This document shows, piece by piece, positions 11,801 to 26,800 of a DNA stretch of 64,000 bases (position 1 is its first letter; every line of letters begins with the position of its first letter). This stretch comes from Pristionchus mayeri (taxonomy: Eukaryota; Nematoda; Chromadorea; Rhabditida; Neodiplogasteridae): assembly GCA_036245805.1 (NCBI GenBank), contig BTRK01000002.1, forward strand, positions 5,080,689 to 5,144,688, written 5' to 3'. Both the position numbers and the translations under genes were made by a program. The notes below the pieces were generated by a model. The model ran no database searches. It was given only the letters and a program-made list of their open reading frames with translations, and was not told where the DNA came from.

Positions 11801-14800
11801 GCGGTTTTTAGAGAAGCCATCACAGTACGCGCACAACTTTCACGAACTGGCAACATTCATCGCAGGAGAACCAATTGACCACTCCAAAGTACAGCCAAAC
11901 TGTCCGAGATGGGATCTCTCACTAGCCTGTCCTCCATTACAAGGTCAAAGGAATGCCCCGCAAGCCTCAAGGCCACCGATCGATACCCAGATATCGTAAT
12001 CGGATTCGAGAAACCGTACACCACACAAAGCACAACACGACATTGATTTTCCGAAATCGTCTTTACTTTGCGCTTCGTAGTACTCACAAGACAATTGTCG
12101 GAGACAACACAACAAAGGAAAGCAAGATTAAAATATCAGTTCTCGATTCGTCCTATCTCCTACCGTACCTTTGAGTATGTCAGTGGCTCCACTCCCGATG
12201 CTCGTTGTGCTTCCAGCCCCTCCGAATGCTGCATTCTGGAGACTGGCCGAGAGGGCCATTGGAGAGAGCGAACGACGACGGGAACCTGCAGAAAGCGAGA
12301 CACCAATGAGTAAATTGCAAGGAGTTAGAGAAGAGGATACAGTGATTACTTCATATTCATTGCCTCTTCAATATGTGAAATAATACGTAATTTTTCTGAT
12401 ATGTTTCTCCTCCAGGAATAGCGGCACCTAGGTATGAGGTTATCAATGAAAATTTCGGTTTCACATTTCTCATAAACGAAACAGATCAAGATCCGAATAG
12501 GACGAAAGCCTTGGTTCCTAAAAACAATACAAATAATTTTCGTCAGTGGCCAATTCATAATCTCTAGAAAAATACCAATCTCAACACCCGATATTTTGCG
12601 GAAAATACAGAGCGAGAAAGAATGGTAGCTGATGCGAGCCCCCTCCCCCTCCCTCTTCCTTTCTGTTCACTTTTCCTTCCTCACCGTCGTGATTGAAGAG
12701 TGCGTCCTCCAGATTGTGCATCATCGTCGAGTGGCGACGACGTTGCAGTAACTCGATCGTCGTCAGACGCTGCAGCTGCAAAGGAAGAAATGTTAGAATT
12801 TAGAAATCGAAAAGAAAAGAGTTATTGAACAGCACAGACAGCAGGACGTTATGGACGCACAGTGAAACTAAATTGTAGCAAGAGAGGTTTCGAAACAGTT
12901 TGCAAAAATTTCTTGCGCGTGAACCGCGCGTGAAACATAATTGCATCTAGACTTGCAACTATTCGATTTGATTCAATATGTTTAATAATTGTGTGGTATC
13001 TCAATCGTAAAACAACGCATGACCTAGCCACTGCACAATGGAGGCATTCAGGCACTAGGTCGGATGAGAATCATGCCGCCTTTAATATATCGATATATCT
13101 ACGGCGACATGGTATTATAGTTCTCATCCGACCTAGTACCGGCATTCAACAACTTTCCCACACTTTCGTTCTATGTCACATTCGAAACCGAATAAAATAA
13201 AGAGAGCCACCCCCTAAGTAAGAGATTTCGCAAATCTCTCAATAGCATTTCACCATCATAATCTCCCTCCTCCTATTTCCTTTCTTCTACTACTTCTTCA
13301 ACTTCAATCGACTACAATTGGCTCAATACTCTGTCCTAACAAGCAGGGTTTGCGGGGGAGAGAGAGTGCTATCATTATAGATTTCAGAGGCTATTCTCAT
13401 GATATCATCGACAATATTAGCAGAGGGACAGGAAAAATAAAATATTGTGAGAATAGAATGCGTAGCAACGTGGTGTACATGATAAATTTCTTAAAGTACT
13501 ACAATATTCGCGGAACGGGAAAATATTCACGGCTAAATATTTTCCCGTTCCGCGAATATTGTAGCACTTTAAGAAGTTTATCATATACATCACGTTGCTA
13601 CGCATTCTATTCTCACAGTACCGACGATTTCTTCCATCATATTCTCTCCTCCCTTCTTCTTATACTACTTATATTTTCGCTCCGTATTCCTCCAATCCAT
13701 CTCGAAATTCAATGATTAAAATTACATGAGTTCTGGAATTGGCATCTACTCGTAACTGCACATTATCGCAGTATTTATCAGGTTGGCATGAAAGTCTTTG
13801 TCACTTTTTCAAAGCTTTATTTCTTTGAGGAAATAACAGCATGAGTTCAATTATAATTGTCATCTTTATTGACAATATGTGCTCAACGTACTTGCAATGT
13901 ATGGATCCTCTCCCTTTAGAACCCGCCTGGGTGCGAATCAAAGAATCGCTTGAGAGCAGACTCGAGGCTTCCACGGTAATTGAACGACCTATCTCTAAGA
14001 ACATTAGCCAGGTCTGCGAAAAGCCAGTAATCAGACGGGGCCATGCCAGGAGAATACGGGGGGTGAGGGAGAACCATCCATCCATATCCAGCCAATTCCT
14101 GCTTGGCTTGATTGGAGATCTGGGGACGGGGTCATTTTTGCTGATTATACACTTTCTTGTCCTTCAGCCTTGAACGATCGACTTCCAACTTCAAATGCTG
14201 TAGGTATGTGACGTACTTAGCCCCGGTAATTGTCATGCCCTCAGGGAGTAGCTCCGAGTAGATCACGCCATCCGCTCCCCACCACATTACCAGCTTGTGT
14301 TTCTTGAGGTGCAGGTGAAGTTTGGGGACACCCTGCAGGGTCTCTCCTTCTCCAACAAACTGGGCTCTACTGTGGTTGTTATCGTAGAGGACCCACTTCT
14401 CATTCCCCGTTAGGAGCCGTTCCAGACATCGAACCCCACCTTGGAGAATGAGGAAAGTAATGGAATCATCGACTCAACGGTCTCGGCTGGCTCGCCTCAG
14501 ATCATGGGATATGAATTGACCGAGAAATTTCGTCCTTTCAAGAGATCTCAAGCCTTCTCTGACAGTGCTATGGTGGACTCTAAGTGCAATAGAAATTTCA
14601 CGTGCACTTTGAAGTGGGTCCGTTTCAACAGCTTTCTTCAAAGTCTCTAAATGCAACGAACGCTGTCTCCCAGATCGATCCCATTCATTGAGGGACAAGT
14701 TGTCCTCTTCGAATCAATGGATCCAAATCCTGAAGGTGTTGTAGAGGGGGCATGTGTGTCATAAACATTCTTCAGTAGGTTCTCCAAATCCTTCATCGTG

Positions 14801-17800
14801 GTGTAGGATAGAGAGAGGTAAATCATAACATGTCAGAAGTGTGTGGCACCAGGAACATACATCGTTGATCTACTAGAGCTTGACTGAAGGAAAGGGAATG
14901 AAGAGTTGTTTACTATAAAGGCCCATCGCTGATTGTTATTCACTAGGAACATGGGAACGCCAAAGCGCATTTGCGGCGAGCAGTGTAAAAACGTATCCAG
15001 TGACAAAGACTTTCATGCCAACCTAATAGTTGGTCAATCAGTATGGGTTCGAAAAAATATACTTCGATGTTTTCCCGGAATCCATCTCAAAATTATCCAG
15101 AAACTAATCTTCTACTCTAATCTTCTTCTACTGCACTTCTACTGGTCTCTAATCTTCTACTGCATGCATAAAAAAATTAACACAACATATTCATGGCATC
15201 AGTCACATAAAGGCAACATTTTTAGCACGGCTTGGATTTTAAATGAATACCACCAAATTCGAAGGGAGGAAAATCTGGCACTGCGTCGTATGAGAACTAT
15301 GACGTCATACCGACTTTGATGTATCAAAGGCGGCATGACGTCATAGTTCTCATCCGACATAGTGCCGAAAATCTCATTTCATCGCCTGGTGAATAGGCAC
15401 TTCCTCGTTTGTACAATGACTATGAAATTGCAGAATATCCGATGGAGTTGTGCTTAAGCCTCGAAAATAAATCATCTAATATCAACGCCGTCTGCCTAAA
15501 TATCTAATGAAAAGCTGAAATTGACACATATCTATGACATCTTTGCAGGGTTTCTACTCTCCTCACCTTTTTGGCCCTTTCAGTGGTCGAAAGGACAGGT
15601 CGAGAAAATTGTAAAAACTGGGCACGTTTCAAAAATGAAAAAAACAACACTTACACATGGGTACGTTTTCTACTCCAAAAACCGGGCATGTTATGACGTT
15701 TTAGTCCTACTTTTCGGCGACTGGGCCCTTTTGGCTGTTTCAAATCGAGAGTCGTTCTCTTTCTTCTCACCTGTGGATCGATGGCCACTGCATCTCTCGC
15801 CGATCCGCACTCGCTCTTGCTGCATCCACGAAGGGCCTCGATCATGGGAGAAACACCCGGACCTGAAGGAGGGACGTTATTGTTTGTGTTGCCTTTAGGC
15901 TGATGATATTGTTGAGCCAATTGAAGTAAAATGAATAGATTTAATATAATCTATTGATTTGACAACGACGTTTACCAGTGACTCGTTTAAAAATAACGCT
16001 TTTAAAATTGTCCTTGGATCCATTGAGTGGTGCATTCATGCTGCACTCTTTCTATAAATCCTGCGCATGGTCCTACGAACCGACAATGTATCCTTGGCAG
16101 ACGTAGCACCCAAAATTCATCCTGCGCGATTTGAATAAACGACTCAATGCATTCATGTTACACTCATCCTAGTTATCTCGTTGTTTTCCCCTTCAAAACA
16201 ATACGCTTCCGATTTCGATTATAAACACTCATCATTATCTCCCCTATTGAGAACTCATCATTATTCCAGCTAAAATTAGGCGAAATACTCAATGCATTCG
16301 TGCTACATACTTCCAATATCTCCTGTTATTTTCCCTCATGAAGCAATAAGTACCAGTCAACGAATGGAATCCCTCACCATTCCTCCTTGGACTCCTCGCA
16401 GAGTGGACCTTCGGAGAGGAAGCATCCAGCAACTGGGAACTGCAATATAGAATATTTTAAGCAAGTTAATTTTTTAAAAATAACTATTTTATCATTCTAC
16501 CATTGCTTCACGAATCCTAATCAAAAGGAAAAGCAAATTTTAGAACTGGTCATTTTTAAATAATGTAAAATATATTTGCATACAATAAGTAAGTGATCGA
16601 ACCTCTCAAGACACATCACTCGTTGGCATTTACAAACTAATACAAAATGTAGAGGGAGTTCTTACATTTAGAACAAAAAGATCAATAAGACAACTTTGAG
16701 TTTCACCAATATCTTAAATGCTCGCTTGCTCGTGTTCTCACGATACGAGCTCGGTTCCGCGTGCAAAAATATACCTCTTGCTTCATAATGAGATCATAGC
16801 AAATAAGGATTGAAATCATGATCTTACAGTTCAACAAAAAAAGTTATTTATATTTGCGTTTGGCCAACTATTCTTTTACAGACGACCACGTAACCAGACG
16901 ATTCCTTAGCTCCCTCCAAGAAGCAAAAATAATAAAATTACAATTTTCTGCTTGAGGTTGTCCTCTTAAATACTAGGCGATAATATGAAAATCCTACACT
17001 TGACCATCAATCGCACCTTCTGTTCTGTGGTGGTGGATCCGTGTCCTGTCTCTTTATCGCCGGTGGCTGCGTCTTCGAGCGACGAGCGGATGAGGATCGA
17101 AGGGCGTCAAGAGGCATCTGCTCGATATTCAACCGTATCCCCACATCGATACCGTACCACTCAGTTATCGATCAACTACCGTACCTCCTCCTCTTCCTCG
17201 GCAATGGACGATATCGATTGATTGAGTGTGTCTTCGGAGCTGATTTCTGTCGTCGCCCCAGTAGAGTCTACCGTGTCGAGTCTGTAATTTCCAAAGCAAT
17301 GATTATGACCCACCTGAACTCTACCGTACCCTACGTATTTCCAAAATAATCGATTACCTGCCCTCAGCCAGTGAGTGCTCGTCGAGATCCGAGCTTATAG
17401 TAATACTCGGGGAGATTATCGATCGACTATCGTCGATGTACGGTAGTCGCTCTGTCTGGATCCTGAACGGAGATACAGTATGCGTCATTACCTAACACAT
17501 TCAAATTGAATTACAGTAATTCTGGGGTGTTAGTGCTACATTATCAAAGAAAAAGTCCAAAAGTTGACAAGGTTCCACAGGAATTTTGTAAATTCTTCTT
17601 GGTCACCGGTGGGCAATATCGTGTAGAACTTGTAGGACGATAAATACAAAATAACAATGTCTTCCGCCATTCTTCCCTATGCATTCATCAAATCATACCC
17701 GACCGTACTTCCATACCGTACCCTTCCTTGACCTACCTCAAATCGGCGACCAGCAATGGCTCAGCGCTGCACTCCTCTTTTACTGCAGTCAAATCGATCG

Positions 17801-20800
17801 GCGCGAGATCTTCTAAATATCGATCGATCGATTGGCTACCGTATTCCCTCCCAACTACCGTACCTATCCGGTCCTCGCTATGGATCGTCCTCAGTCCTCT
17901 TTCTTCTGTTCTCGCGACCTCTGCAGCAACTGAAGGAGCTACAACTTCCGGTTGCAGCACGGGTTCGGCGGGTGAGGGAGGAGGAGTGCGGTCGGAGCGA
18001 AGGAAAGGGAAGGAGGAGGGCCTGCGAGAGAGAGAGGGGTTTCAGGGGGGACACGAGCGATCAGGGAGCGAGGAAAGAGTGGCGGTTTCTTCGTGATATG
18101 CACAGAGATATGAGTGGAATAGGATTAGTCAGACACTTTTTTTCATTGCAGATAACCTAGCTGAACAGCGAAATATAGAGAGGGAGAAGATCGAGAGCAT
18201 TCGTTGCCAGTTCACGCGAGCGTTCGGTTTCACGAGGAGTACTAGTGCACAAGTAGGGAACGGACAGCAATCACTCATCTCTCAGTCTGATGTTGTAAAA
18301 AATACAAAATCCAACAAACAGAAGGTCATTAGTAAATGACGTCTGTTCGGTCTATTCATCCCCATCCCACATTATTTATCGATAGGCAGAGGTAGGTAAA
18401 TATTTTACTAATGAAAAGAACAGGGTCATTATTTGAAATAAGACGCGAGAATTGGGTTTCCAGAGGAGCATTTGAGTGCATGGAAAAATACATGGAAAAG
18501 AAGAAGCAACTCTTGCGCCTACCCAGTTAGATGCTGCGGAGATATTTCACTGTAACCCTATAAAAAAGTCTAAGAACGATTCACGATTTTGCGTGGTGGA
18601 TCACAGCGAGATGAAGAATCAGTCAGGCAAAATGAACAAAACAAAGCCCATCTAAATTTCTTTAAATTCCCATGATGCACTCATCGAAATTAGAATGGAA
18701 TCACGTTGAAATGCGAAATTACAGCCAGATGACGTCACAGCCTAAAGAAGCAAGCAGTCAACCATGCAGCAACTAGCTAACTAATACTCGCAAAGACCAT
18801 CTCTCCTCTCCCTGCAGTACTCTCCTCAATTCCCACGCTCTCTCGTCAGTCAGAGAAAGCGAGAGAGTGTGCGAGACAAGGAGAGTATGTGCTTGCTCTC
18901 ACAATTAATCCCCTTCTCTGACTCTCAATCTGAATTTCATTACTACTTCTCTCTCCTCTCCACTCTTCATTTAGATTGGCTGCACTCACTGAGTATTCGT
19001 CTGATTCTCTCATATTTGCATGCTCTCTCGATTTCTCTGACCTGCGATAGTGAGCGTCAATTGAGGAGAGCCAGACTCCGCTCTGTGGTCAACAATTAGA
19101 TTATCAATGAAGGAGAAGGAGAAGAAAAAGGGTAGCAAAGATACCCGAAAAAAAGCTTACTCGAGTTGCGAATACTGCGTATACTGGTATGATCATATTT
19201 TTGAAATGGAGAAAAGCAAAGACATCCATGTTTTCTGATGAAGGTGCCAGAAAGAGTGGTGTTATTCCGATCATTGGGATACGAAATTCTTCTAACGAAT
19301 AACAAATTGTAGCCACTAGCGTCATATCTCGCGCGTTGATTCATTCAAAGAATTAAGAGACTCAACAACTTCCACAGGTATGAAAATGCTTACTTTGCTC
19401 AAAGGTAAGGTAAATATTCCGGAAATTGTTTTCACCCATAAAGCTTGTAAGGCTTCTTCAGAGTGATCGATTCCTAGTGGTGAGGAAGAGAAGGATAAGG
19501 ATCGAGATGAGAATAGTAAGGCTTCGCTTGGGAAATGTCAGATGAACGACGTACTGAGACCAGCAGGCTCCAGGATTCATCATCGACATATTACGATAGC
19601 CAACGCTCAATATCAAATAAACTAACGTAAATAAGAACAAGAACTAAAAAGGGAGCAGAAGAAGCGCACCTCGCAACTTTGGTACCGTTGACAAGTAGAT
19701 TTTTCGATTCACCACTTGGACATTACCATAGACGGAACTCAACAGCAATGTATCCCAGGCATGTGGTAGTAAAATCAACAACACAATTTCCAGGAAAGCA
19801 CAACAAGCGCGCCTCATAACTTTCGATTCTGGACCAGGAAATTCGCAGATTTGCCATCACTAATTTACCATTTCTAACATTTTTTAAATTAATTCGCACA
19901 GCAATATATTGTCAACTGCAAAGTAAACAGAACCAGCGCACCTCATAACTTTGGTCACTCTGACCAGGAGACTCCTCGATTCATCGGTGCGACATTACCA
20001 TAGCAGGAATTCAAAAGCAATGAATCATGCTACGTGATGTAGAAAAATTAACCACAAAGTACCTAGGAAAAGCGCGGATTACAACTGTCGTTTCTGGGAC
20101 TAGGACATTCTTAGATTCAGCATCGTCATTTAACAAGCATGGATTTGGAAAGTAGAACCTGGACTCCTGATGAGTATCTTCTCACACTTCGAATGGAGGA
20201 AAAGAGCAGGATATTCCCCTATTCACCAGCTGCATTATAACAGAACCCTGACTCGGCAGTAATGTACGATTGATTGTCCCGTTAGTAAAATAAAGTAACA
20301 AGAAAACTAGGCTTATCAAGCGCGCTTTACAACTTTTCCCTCCTCTGGACCTTCCTACATTTGACACATTACATGAATTTGAACAATTTGAATATTTCAT
20401 TTTTTTCAGTTTAATGGTGGAAATATATCCAAACTCTACAAAACTAAGAAGCAGAAACGCCTCACAAGCAGCATTTCACGCTTCTGCTGGATATGAAGTC
20501 AAGTAAATGAAGGAAGGAGAGAAGAGAGATCTCCCTACTTTGTATCCACACATCCAGAGAATCAAGGGATTCCTTTCCCGCGCTGATAGACAGAGATGGA
20601 GGGAGGGAGAGAAGAGGATAGAGGGAGAGGGAGAGTGGGAGAGACTGAGTGATAGAGAGTATGAGGTAGGCAGAGGAGGGCTTTGATTCCCTCAATCCCT
20701 TGCACCAGGCAACCACGTGCTTCGGAGATCATACGACTGCGGTTCATAATGGATGAAAGAGATTGGAAGCGAAATTATTCGAATAACTATCAGAATTATG

Positions 20801-23800
20801 ACAACAGTGCCTAATGGGCTGTAGTATGATAGCGTCTTGCTTTCCAAGCACTCATCAAACAAACTAACTCACCAATACTCTACAACATAATTCCCACGGG
20901 TGCTTAGTTGGGCCTACCGTACCAATATCGTACACATTACCGTCCCTCTCTCTTAACTATAATAATTCCTACCGTACTGGATACCGTACTCCCTACAGTA
21001 CCTATCTGCTCGAATCCTCGGCGAGAGGGCAGCGAATCGTGCCTGTAGATCACCCGTTCCCCATGCGAGAGGAGAAGACTGACGATGTCGGAGAGAAGAG
21101 CGAGAGGAGCGAAGAGAACGGACAGAAGAGGAGAAGGCGCCTGAATCAGGGAAATATGGGTTACGGTAGACCATTGATCTCAATATCGTACCCACGAATA
21201 TATAATAACAACTGGTCTAGGCAATCTAAAATTCTGAATTCAGTCGTTGATTTGGTCAGAAACGATCATTATCATCCTTGTTCGATTTCGGTTTCAATGT
21301 AACGGTATATACAGACCGTGACAGCAAGTTGAGTGCAATGGTATTATGATCTGTCCGTTAAGACAAACCAATATTTTCTCACCATTTTAACCACGGTAAT
21401 CCTACCGTACCCATCCTCCTTCTCACCCATAAGTGATCCTCCCGACAGGAATGCTTCTCTTCCTGGAATCGGCGGCAGTCCTCCCTGACCTCCGATCGAT
21501 AACTGAGATCGACGAGTGAGACCACGTCTGCATGGAGAGATACTGTAGGTGGAGTACGGTATCCAGTAATGGTGGAAGGTAATCAATAGTAGAGTTATGA
21601 TTTCAATTTATCAACGCCAGCGGGGCAATAATCGACGACACTTGCTATAGCAGAATATTTAACGAAGGTTCGAAACCCCAATTCGATAAGTCACTATTTC
21701 CTAAAATGCCACCGGCAATCAGGACCTAACCTACATAACGTCATATATCCATTCTAGTCTACAAATCTATCTTATCCCAAACTCCACTCATTTCGCATCG
21801 ACTCTGCTCACCTCGGAAGCGTCGCGTTTCCCATCAGATTCAGCGCGCCGTCTGATCCCAATTTCGCCTTAAGCGCAGTGGAGAGAAGACTGCCGAAGGA
21901 GGAAGAGTTCTGAAAAGAAGGCAATCGATAGTTCACGAGAACGAGCATTCTGTGCGATATCCGTATCTCATCTTTTTACTTAACTGAAATATAAAACAAT
22001 TAAATCAGGGAATCTTCGGCATTTTTCGAAAATTCTCACCAGCTAATTTGTAGCCACAGGACTATTGTATATTCTCTAAACATATCCCAATGCAGTAAAT
22101 AGCGTCCTTCATTCGAACAACAAGAATATTATATCGTATTCTGTCAGTCCTTACCGTATCCCTCTATTTTAACGCCGTACTCCTACCCTACTCACATTGG
22201 GTGTATCTCCGATGAATAGCTGTTCGAGCAGTGGTCTCGACTCGGTCACGGGCATGATTTCCTCTATCGAAGCTCTCGTTCTTCTGCAGGGAGAAAGGAG
22301 GGAAGAAGAGGGAGAATGGGCACGCGGAGTCAATGAACCATCTGGATGAAGTGTTTCTGATGAGCCGACAAGTTATTGAACGTGTCTTGAACTTACTGAG
22401 TTAATACAAGTGCCAAAGAGCAATTGACAGAGTAAGATTTTTTGCAGTTATCGCTCATTCTAAATAGGAATTGCAAAAGTGGTTTCTATTAGAGAAAAGT
22501 ATAATGTCAGCAAAATAGCCTGCGATCAAAACCTTAATTTATGGGGGTTTGCATTTCGCGTTTCTCGCAATTTCATACTTTCTCATTTTGAGTTTCACTG
22601 AGTAAATATCATCCAACCAGTGAGATGAGAAACAATGATCAGATCACGCATAGTGATGAAATTGAAACACTAAAAATATGCCGAGGAACTCTTAGGGTTG
22701 CAATAGAACGTTTTTTTAAACATTTAATGTGTTTCCTATAAAAAGTCATTATTTTTTATAGGAACCTGTCGAGTAAATTCTGCAACCCCAAGATTTCCTC
22801 GGCATAAATACAAGGCAATACCCGCGCCTGGCACCATAGACTGCTTATAAAATCAATTCAAAGTTAAATAATTAATATCTACCGTACCCTCGCTCCTGAC
22901 ACTTCCGGTGGTGCTTCCCGAGTGATTCGACGAGAGGGTGCAATCTCCATTCGTCGACCCGTTGTTGTTGTGAGGGGAGGAGAGCCAGACTGCTGCAAAT
23001 GGGGGGAAGGTGCATTTTAATTTGTTAAAACTCTATTCACTTCAGGAGGCACTAGGTCAAATGAGAACCAAGAGGATAATAATCAACAATAATACGCTTC
23101 CTAAGTATTTTCACAGAAGACGTTTCGACAGTGTGGGAACATAAAGTGCAAATAATGAAGAGCAATACGATTTTCTGAGTCGCATTCTGTGGGTTCACAT
23201 CCGACCTAGTGCCCTTCAGACACTAGGTTGTATTGTCATAACTAGCACTTCTTGTCGGGTAGAGAAAATAGAGATCGCATTGTGAGATAAATGTTTTGTT
23301 TTAACTTTCTCTTCTTCTCGCATATTTTGGACCAGGAAAATACTTTTTTATTGTGATAATTGAAAATTAAAAATCACTTCTCCGCCTTCTTCTTATCAAG
23401 AAGATAATTGAAAACAATAGTTCTCAATCAATAAATAATTCTACACGTACTTCTGGTTTAATTACCCAAGTTTGAGGTGGTTTTACTGACTGATAATGGG
23501 CTGTGGCCCGAAACGTCTCGCCGATAAAAGCTGATGCGCGTCCCCCCTCCTGTCCACCCTTTCGGCTTTACGAAGAAAACAAGCACACGTACTTCTCATC
23601 TTCCCAATCGGTTCTCGTCCCTTCAACGTCGCTCGCAGCAGTCCATTCGACCACGCGAAGACAACGGAAGTGAACTGCAAATACATTTTCGAAATTATCA
23701 GGCCAGTCATTTAGGTATCACAACACTCCCTTAAAGTTACCGGACGAGGACGAAACCCTGATCCATACGTGGGCAGGGATTGCTGCTGAATTTCAAATTC

Positions 23801-26800
23801 CGGGAGGGTACTCACTAGATCAGCCACAAAACCTGCAGGGTTTGCTGAAACTAGTACCTTAAAATTGGGACAAGTATAATGGACACAATCCGAAAACCGG
23901 GAGGGTCTTGCTGCTAACAGCAATAGTGCCCACGTTTGCTCTGATCTCACCCTGATCTCTTCGCGTGTACGAGAGGGTATGCAAAAGTGAGAGAGCGCGG
24001 GATTACGCTGATCATTTCCGGCTTTCCCTTGAGGCTATTATTGATTTTTTAGCATTTTTGTATATTTATTCTCAACTAATTCAGCCATCGGCTATTGTAA
24101 TGGCAATCGGAATCGCCAATATTCTTTCCCCGTATCGCATCATAATGATTAATCTCCCGTTTCTCCTTTCTCGTATCATCATGATTCATCTACTATTCCC
24201 CCAATGCTCCATTTCACATTTCTCATTCTATTCTTTCTTTCGCTCTTTTCTACCGTTTTCCCTGTTTGATAAAGTCAGGGGTTTAATTACCCAAGTTTGA
24301 GATCCACTCCTTCTCGAGCTTGACTATATGGCGACCACCTTCTCGAGCCTGCGAGCGTGAACGGAGCCTGACACGACAGCAGCTGATCAGGTCCCAGTTC
24401 AGTATTCTAAATCAAGACGAACTCCACTAGTCGACCCCCCTCCCCTCCCCTTCCGCTCCTCTAGTGCCCAGAGTCCGCAATTCAATCCAATCCAACTCGA
24501 TGTCGGGACCAATCAGAACCCGCATCGGACAAACGCGCAGACGCTTACGTCTCCACGCCGAACCCGTGAAGACCACCATGAATACGGAGACTACTGCGAA
24601 ACCAATAGGAGAACGATCAGACGACGAACTCATAGAAGATAGTCTAGTGCTTCTGGAAGTTCGCTCCCCCTTTGTCAAGGCATACAGAGCGCTCCTGAAA
24701 GAACACGAATCCTTCACAATTCTTCGATCATCTTCCAAATCGGAACAAGCGGAATATGAGAAGTACATCAAGAACTACGGAGACTACACTTTGGAGATAC
24801 AAGAGGCTTCGGATCTCCTTGCAAAAGTTGATTCAGTGATCGATCAGATGATGCAAGCCGGTCGTTCCCGTGATCTTCCAATGGATGACGACATCGACTC
24901 GGTTTCAACTGATACTGGCAAGTCGATCGAACCGATTCTTCTTACTCGAGTCCCAATAAACCAATCCAAACCAACCGAGGAGTCAACGAAAACCACAGTG
25001 AATGCAATCAGAGTATCTCAATCGCAAATGGAATCCACTGCACCTCCCGGAGGAACCATAGCCAATGGTCCACCAGCAACTCTCCCTAGGAGAACGATCA
25101 ATAATGAACCCGCCATTCGAACACAAAAATAATATCTCTCCAGCCCATTCTCTCCAGCAGCAGAAACACCAGTGGAGAAGCAATCCAATTCAGCCACCTC
25201 TCCCGAACCTCAAACTGTCTACATTTCTTCCGACTCGGCAAGTTCGTTCGTGATAGCAGCACTTGTGAGCAAATCACTGCCACACTTTTCTGGAGAAATT
25301 CTCAATTGGCCGGAGTTTCATGAATCATTCCTCTCCCTCGTGAAAAACGGAAGAATCACCGGTGCAGACAAACTTTCCCTCCTGAAAATGTGTCTTTCGG
25401 GAGAAGCGCAAGAGATGATCGCTGGACTTCCTCAATTGGATCGAAACTATGAGAATGCAATGCTCATACTACAGAAGGAGTATGACAAACCTCATCTGAG
25501 ACATCACTCACTACTCAGCCGCCGCAGAACTCTACCATCCTGCGACCGTGATGGAAAGAATCTTCGTTCATTCTATCTCAAGCTCAACGTGATTGTCCGC
25601 CAACTGCTCCCCAATGGAGAAATGGATTCGCCTGATCTCCTAGTGAATCTGATCACTTCCAAATTGCCAATCTCAATGCAAACTCGAATCATCAAAGAGT
25701 CATCACGCAAACCAGACTTCGGAGTCTACAGCGTCCTGTCCATACTCGCTGATGCAGTGGAAGATGAGAAGATCGAGAGAGACATAATGGCGAACAATCG
25801 ATACGAGAGAAGGATGGAGACCGAGCGACGAACTGAGAGAAACTATCCGTCGAACCAATCCAATACGACTCAATCAGATGCCATCCCTCGTTTGAATACG
25901 AAACCAAAGTCCAATCGCTTCACTCCCCCGTGGGCCAAACCGTGCAAACTATGCGGAGGTACTCACCGAGAAGATGCATGTACCACCTACACCACCCCCG
26001 CCGATCGGAGGACAGCAGTTCACCAAAAGCACCTCTGCGCCAACTGTCTTCTCCCAAACCACAAAACGAGAGAATGCAAAAACACGAAGAGATGCTTCAA
26101 CTGCAATGACCCTCACCACACTTCCACGTGCTCAAGACACACGCACTCTTCTTCGAGACCCCGTAACGATGACCCTCCAGCAAGCCGTACTAAGAATACG
26201 CCCTCTCCTACACCGACAAAGAATCAACCTTCGAGACAACCGAACAATCGTCGTCCACAACAGACACACTGTGCAATTACGGAGGAAATTTTCGAGGAGA
26301 CCACGATGACGCTGCAATCGAATGCAATCCAGCCCATCGTTGACATTTCAAACTCCAGTGAATCAACTCAACCTCTTCTGTGCATCGACGCGACGCTTCA
26401 TTCCCCAATCAATCCAAATCACTCACTGAAAACAACCGTGCTGTTCGATTGCGCGAGCACATGTTCGTACATCACCTCTGAACTGGCAGCAGCTCTCGAA
26501 CTCCCTCTCATTGAATCGAAGAGAATAGCTACTCAAGTCTTCGGCAAGAAGAAAGTCGACCAGAGAACAGTCGGAATCTTCCCAATTGGAGTGACTCTCA
26601 GTGATGGATCTCAGAAGAACATCGCAACACTCTCTACTCCCTTGATCTGCAATGAAATTGACTGGTTGAGAATCGAGAATGATGCAATCACGCAGCAACG
26701 ATCTTCTCCTGGACTCCTCATCGGAATGGATGCTTTCCTCGAATTGTTCATCGGTGACAACTTTTCAATGTCCCAAAACAACGATGGAATCCACATGGGA

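Noticed and set aside
13350..13715. 121-aa frame MRGRESAII..., also seen near 40031-40420
   Set aside because: It reads through the long-hairpin MITE; both strands give almost the same peptide because the DNA is a palindrome.
21655..21700. T-loop-like GGTTCGAAACCCC as a tRNA
   Set aside because: No matching acceptor stem, D-arm or anticodon arm can be laid out around it.
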